Shown here: positions 5,257 to 6,950 of the stretch, piece after piece
Layout: each line of letters opens with the position of its first letter
Numbering within the stretch: position 1 is the first letter of the stretch
DNA from: Spirochaetaceae bacterium
GTDB taxonomy: Bacteria; Spirochaetota; Spirochaetia; Treponematales; Treponemataceae
DNA length: 6,950 bases
Reading direction: 5' to 3'
NCBI GenBank assembly: GCA_031290725.1
Contig: JAITMZ010000076.1
Location: 1 to 6,950 of the forward strand
The notes under the pieces: model-generated
Told to the model about the DNA's origin: nothing
Database searches by the model: none
Seen by the model: only the letters and a program-made list of their open reading frames with translations
Made by a program: the position numbers and the translations under genes

Positions 5257-5958
5257 ATGGCACAATTGTTGCTCCTAATGACCAAAGCGGCGGGAACGTC
5301 GGTGGCCATCTTCTTTTTGACCCTGCTCATCTCCCTGCCTCTGGCGCTCCCGGTGGCGCTTGGCCGTATGTCCCGGCACTGGGTACTCCGAAAAGGGATC
5401 AACCTGTACCTGCTGGTCATGCGGGGGACGCCGTTAATTTTGCAGCTTATCTTTATCTACTTTGTTCCTAAGTATTTTTACCGATTTTTGTATGACCACC
5501 TCGCCGGCGTTATCGGTTCGGACGGATTTTGGCAGGTACTGAGGCTGGTTTTGTCCTATAACCGCTTCACCGCGGTGATCATCGCTTTTGGGTTGAACTA
5601 TGGGGCCTACTTCGCGGAGATATACCGTGGAGGCATCGAGTCCATCCCGCGGGGCCAATACGAGGCGGCCAAGGTGTTGGGCTTCACAGGGAGGCAGACC
5701 TTCGCCCGAATCGTGTTACCCCAGGTGGTGAAACGCATTTTGCCCGCCACGGGGAACGAGGTGATCACCCTGGTCAAAGACACCGCCCTGGCCCAGACTA
5801 TCGGTGTGGCGGAGTTGTTCCATGCCGCACAAAACGCCTCTGCCCGGGAATTTTCCACCACTCCAATTTTTGTGGCCGGTGTATTCTATTTTGTGATGAA
5901 CTGGGCGGTATCATCGGCCTTCACCGCCGGGGAAAAACGCCTGGCCTACTACGACTAG
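5257..5958 (+). CDS. Polar amino acid ABC transporter, permease subunit (HisM/GlnP family)
   Basis: The 233-residue inner-membrane protein forms the channel of an amino acid importer, working as a dimer with the binding protein and a cytoplasmic ATPase. Hydrophobic segments are visible around residues 14-36, 49-71, 104-120, 165-190 and 203-223. RGTPLILQL (56-64) is typical of the HisM/GlnP group. The cytoplasmic EAA loop that docks with the ATPase is intact: EIYRGGIESIPRGQYEAAKV (121-140) continuing to VLPQ (153-156). ATG 5257 is preceded by a modest GGACGG (5245-5250) and a better but distant AAAGGGA (5235-5241); ATG 5278 is an alternative that would trim seven residues. It should be co-transcribed with the binding protein. 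No ATPase gene follows before the opposite-strand vapC, so the motor must be encoded elsewhere. Confidence 0.93.
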   Translation: MAQLLLLMTKAAGTSVAIFFLTLLISLPLALPVALGRMSRHWVLRKGINLYLLVMRGTPLILQLIFIYFVPKYFYRFLYDHLAGVIGSDGFWQVLRLVLSYNRFTAVIIAFGLNYGAYFAEIYRGGIESIPRGQYEAAKVLGFTGRQTFARIVLPQVVKRILPATGNEVITLVKDTALAQTIGVAELFHAAQNASAREFSTTPIFVAGVFYFVMNWAVSSAFTAGEKRLAYYD

Positions 5959-6108
5959 GAAAGCGCTGAAAACGAAGAATTTTTACCACAGGCCGAAGTT
6001 TTTAAACGGTTCTCTATTCCCCGCCGCCCGCGCCCACCCAATGTGGACGGGGTTTTGCCGGCACCCTACGTGCCGCCGGTCGCACATCCGCGCCTCTGCG
6101 CGTACCCC
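5959..6108. other. GC-rich intergenic stretch with degenerate repeats between permease and vapC 3' ends
   Basis: No gene is supported here. After about 55 ordinary bases it becomes very GC-rich. It contains a small hairpin CGCGC-CTCT-GCGCG (6089-6102), a GGCAC...GTGCC hairpin (6059-6073), and two related CCCTACG...CCGCCG segments (about 6064 and 6107, the second running into the vapC 3' end). No clear intrinsic terminator with a T run is seen for either converging transcript. Confidence 0.45.
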
Positions 6109-6516
6109 CTACGCCGCCGACCAGTCCGCTAGCGCCAAGCCGGGGATGTTCGCGAAGTGGCGGGTGTTGTTGGTCACCAGGGTGAGGCCGTAGGTTTTGC
6201 ACCAGGCGGCGATGAGGATGTCGATTTCGTCTATGTTCCAGCCTTTTGCCTTCAATTCGGCATAGATGTCAACGGCGGCCTTGAACATGGCTTGGTTTAT
6301 GGGCCCCATGGGGCAGCGTATAAGCAACTCGTCAAAAAGACGGAGCAGTCTTGCGGCGTTTATAGCAGCCAGACCGCGCATCGCCTCGTAGTAAGCAAAG
6401 GGAGGAATGAGAACATCAATCTTTGCGTCAAGTTCCCTCTCAAGGTTCCGTTTCACGGTTTTGTTATCTTTCAAATAGAAACTGATGATGTTTGTATCCA
6501 AGGCAAACCCGCTCAT
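6109..6516 (-). CDS. vapC: VapC-type PIN-domain toxin ribonuclease
   Basis: A 135-residue PIN-domain protein. VapC toxins are Mg2+-dependent endoribonucleases that cut specific tRNA or rRNA and stop translation until blocked by their antitoxin. The full set of signatures is visible: LDTNIISFYL with catalytic Asp7 (6-15), Glu44 in PFAYYEAMRG (39-48), Asp99 in NIDEIDILIAAWC (94-106), and LVTNNTRHF (113-121) followed by IPGLALADW (124-132). It therefore looks intact and active. ATG 6516 overlaps the antitoxin stop codon in an ATGA, implying translational coupling; the toxin has no strong ribosome site of its own. Base composition is visibly more A/T-rich than ksgA or ispDF, fitting an acquired module, but no mobile element flanks it. 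The RNA target cannot be read from sequence. Confidence 0.93.
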   Translation of the reverse strand: MSGFALDTNIISFYLKDNKTVKRNLERELDAKIDVLIPPFAYYEAMRGLAAINAARLLRLFDELLIRCPMGPINQAMFKAAVDIYAELKAKGWNIDEIDILIAAWCKTYGLTLVTNNTRHFANIPGLALADWSAA

Positions 6517-6701
6517 TGCGCTACCGCCTGACGAAAAAATTTCCGGCCCTTACAATAGTCGATAAAGTCGTCCGGCAGCGGGTCTTCCAGCGCGACTTGG
6601 TGAATTTCCTCACCAATCCGCCTGATGTCGGCCATTATCTCGTCGTGCTCTTGCTGGGTGATTACCCGGTTACGATACACTTCAAACTCTGCATCTGTCA
6701 T
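6513..6701 (-). CDS. Putative antitoxin of the vapC pair, family not recognised
   Basis: A 62-residue acidic, mainly helical protein encoded directly upstream of vapC with an ATGA overlap; this order and coupling are typical of type II antitoxins. ATG 6701 has a good ribosome site (AGGAGA, 6713-6708). Residues 1-37 look like one or two amphipathic helices (QQEHDEIMADIRRIGEEI); the C-terminal part LPDDFIDYCKGRKFFRQ (42-58) looks like a toxin-wrapping tail with a hydrophobic/basic end. I see no AbrB, ribbon-helix-helix, Phd/YefM or helix-turn-helix signature, so whether it binds its own promoter is unclear. The antitoxin role is inferred from position and size, not from a known domain. Confidence 0.8.
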   Translation of the reverse strand: MTDAEFEVYRNRVITQQEHDEIMADIRRIGEEIHQVALEDPLPDDFIDYCKGRKFFRQAVAQ

Positions 6702-6731
6702 ATAAGTCTCCTATAAAAATATGATGAACAG

Positions 6732-6760
6732 AGTATACCCCACTCCCCTCAAAAAGGCAA
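6732..6760 (-). promoter_or_regulatory. Promoter of the toxin-antitoxin operon
   Basis: On the minus strand TTGCCT (6760-6755) and TATACT (6737-6732) are spaced by exactly 17 bases. Transcription would begin near 6725, giving a leader of about 24 bases that includes the AGGAGA ribosome site. No obvious palindromic operator overlaps it. Confidence 0.75.
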
Positions 6761-6769
6761 GCATCTTGC

Positions 6770-6803
6770 AAAAAGCCCCCTGGCTTCCCAGGGGGCTTTT
6801 TTT
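6770..6803. terminator. Strong bidirectional intrinsic terminator
   Basis: AAAAAGCCCCCTGG (6770-6783) and its exact reverse complement (6788-6801) flank a 4-base loop. A T7 run follows on the plus strand (6797-6803) and a T5 run on the minus strand. It lies upstream of the vapBC promoter, so it insulates that operon from a minus-strand gene beyond 6950; no plus-strand gene ending here is seen. Confidence 0.92.
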
Positions 6804-6950
6804 CTTCATCGCCCGCCGCGCCAGTGCCGCCGGCTCCCAAGCACAGCCGCCCCCCGCAAGCGAGAGCCGCCGCCCAAGCGCAGACCGCCTACGGCGGACT
6901 GCGCCCCGCCCCCGGGCCGGCTGTTTCCGCCCCAGAGCGGGAGCCCTCCG
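6804..6950. repeat. GC-rich non-coding DNA with degenerate tandem units and a hairpin
   Basis: No gene is supported. Three related units start with AAGC and run into CCGCC at 6839, 6858 and 6876, with a period of 18-19 bases. The third runs into an imperfect hairpin, GCGCAG-A-CCGCC / GGCGG-A-CTGCGC (6878-6904), with one A-A mismatch. The composition resembles the GC-rich stretch next to vapC, so both may belong to an intergenic repeat class of this genome. Confidence 0.5.

Noticed and set aside
6157..6716. Plus-strand open frames opposite vapC and the antitoxin
   Set aside because: They are reverse-strand shadows; the minus-strand genes have ribosome sites, coupling and PIN motifs.
6839..6904. 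CRISPR-like array
   Set aside because: The units are degenerate, only 18-19 bases apart with no spacer sequence between conserved repeats, and no cas gene is present.

Overview
The window looks like a piece of a moderately GC-rich spirochaete chromosome, most plausibly a Treponema or close relative. The main reasons are a CarD-family regulator followed directly by a fused IspD-IspF enzyme (from memory, the same pair occurs side by side in Treponema pallidum), a periplasmic binding protein whose signal peptide ends in the 'FAGGKKD' style common in treponemes, and many C7-C8/G7-G8 runs inside genes. The species cannot be named from the sequence alone.

Layout. Positions 1-54 hold two very long C runs, then about 100 bases with nothing recognisable. 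A tRNA-Gly(UCC) lies on the minus strand at 158-228 with a near-consensus promoter. A plus-strand gene (341-1330) encodes an unnamed beta-rich protein that resembles the tocopherol cyclase/CrtC/AttH lipocalin-like group. It converges on a minus-strand operon carD-ispDF (3256 down to 1357); a perfect 14-bp inverted repeat sits exactly at the junction of the two 3' ends. carD and ispDF overlap by 20 bases, inside the stretch coding for CarD's acidic tail.

Divergent from carD is ksgA (3473-4297, plus strand), the 16S rRNA dimethyltransferase. The 216 bases between the two starts hold overlapping back-to-back promoters and GC-rich palindromes. A strong promoter inside the 3' end of ksgA drives a polar amino acid ABC transporter: binding protein (4368-5183) and permease (5257-5958), separated by an 11-bp palindrome. 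No ATPase gene follows; instead there is about 150 bases of GC-rich non-coding DNA and a minus-strand toxin-antitoxin pair (6701 down to 6109: 62-aa putative antitoxin, then a 135-aa PIN-domain VapC toxin) with its own promoter. A strong bidirectional terminator (6770-6803) and GC-rich degenerate repeats (to 6950) close the window.

How the genes relate. Most are housekeeping functions: translation (tRNA, KsgA), isoprenoid precursor synthesis (IspDF, two steps of the MEP pathway), RNA polymerase regulation (CarD) and nutrient uptake. VapBC is the only clear accessory module. I see no CRISPR array, phage gene or transposase, and no convincing new multi-gene system. The most interesting signals are small: slippage-prone tracts at the carD/ispDF junction whose one-base slip would fuse the two proteins in frame, overlapping divergent promoters with almost no leader, a family of short TT-loop palindromes, and a VapC toxin paired with an antitoxin of no family I recognise.
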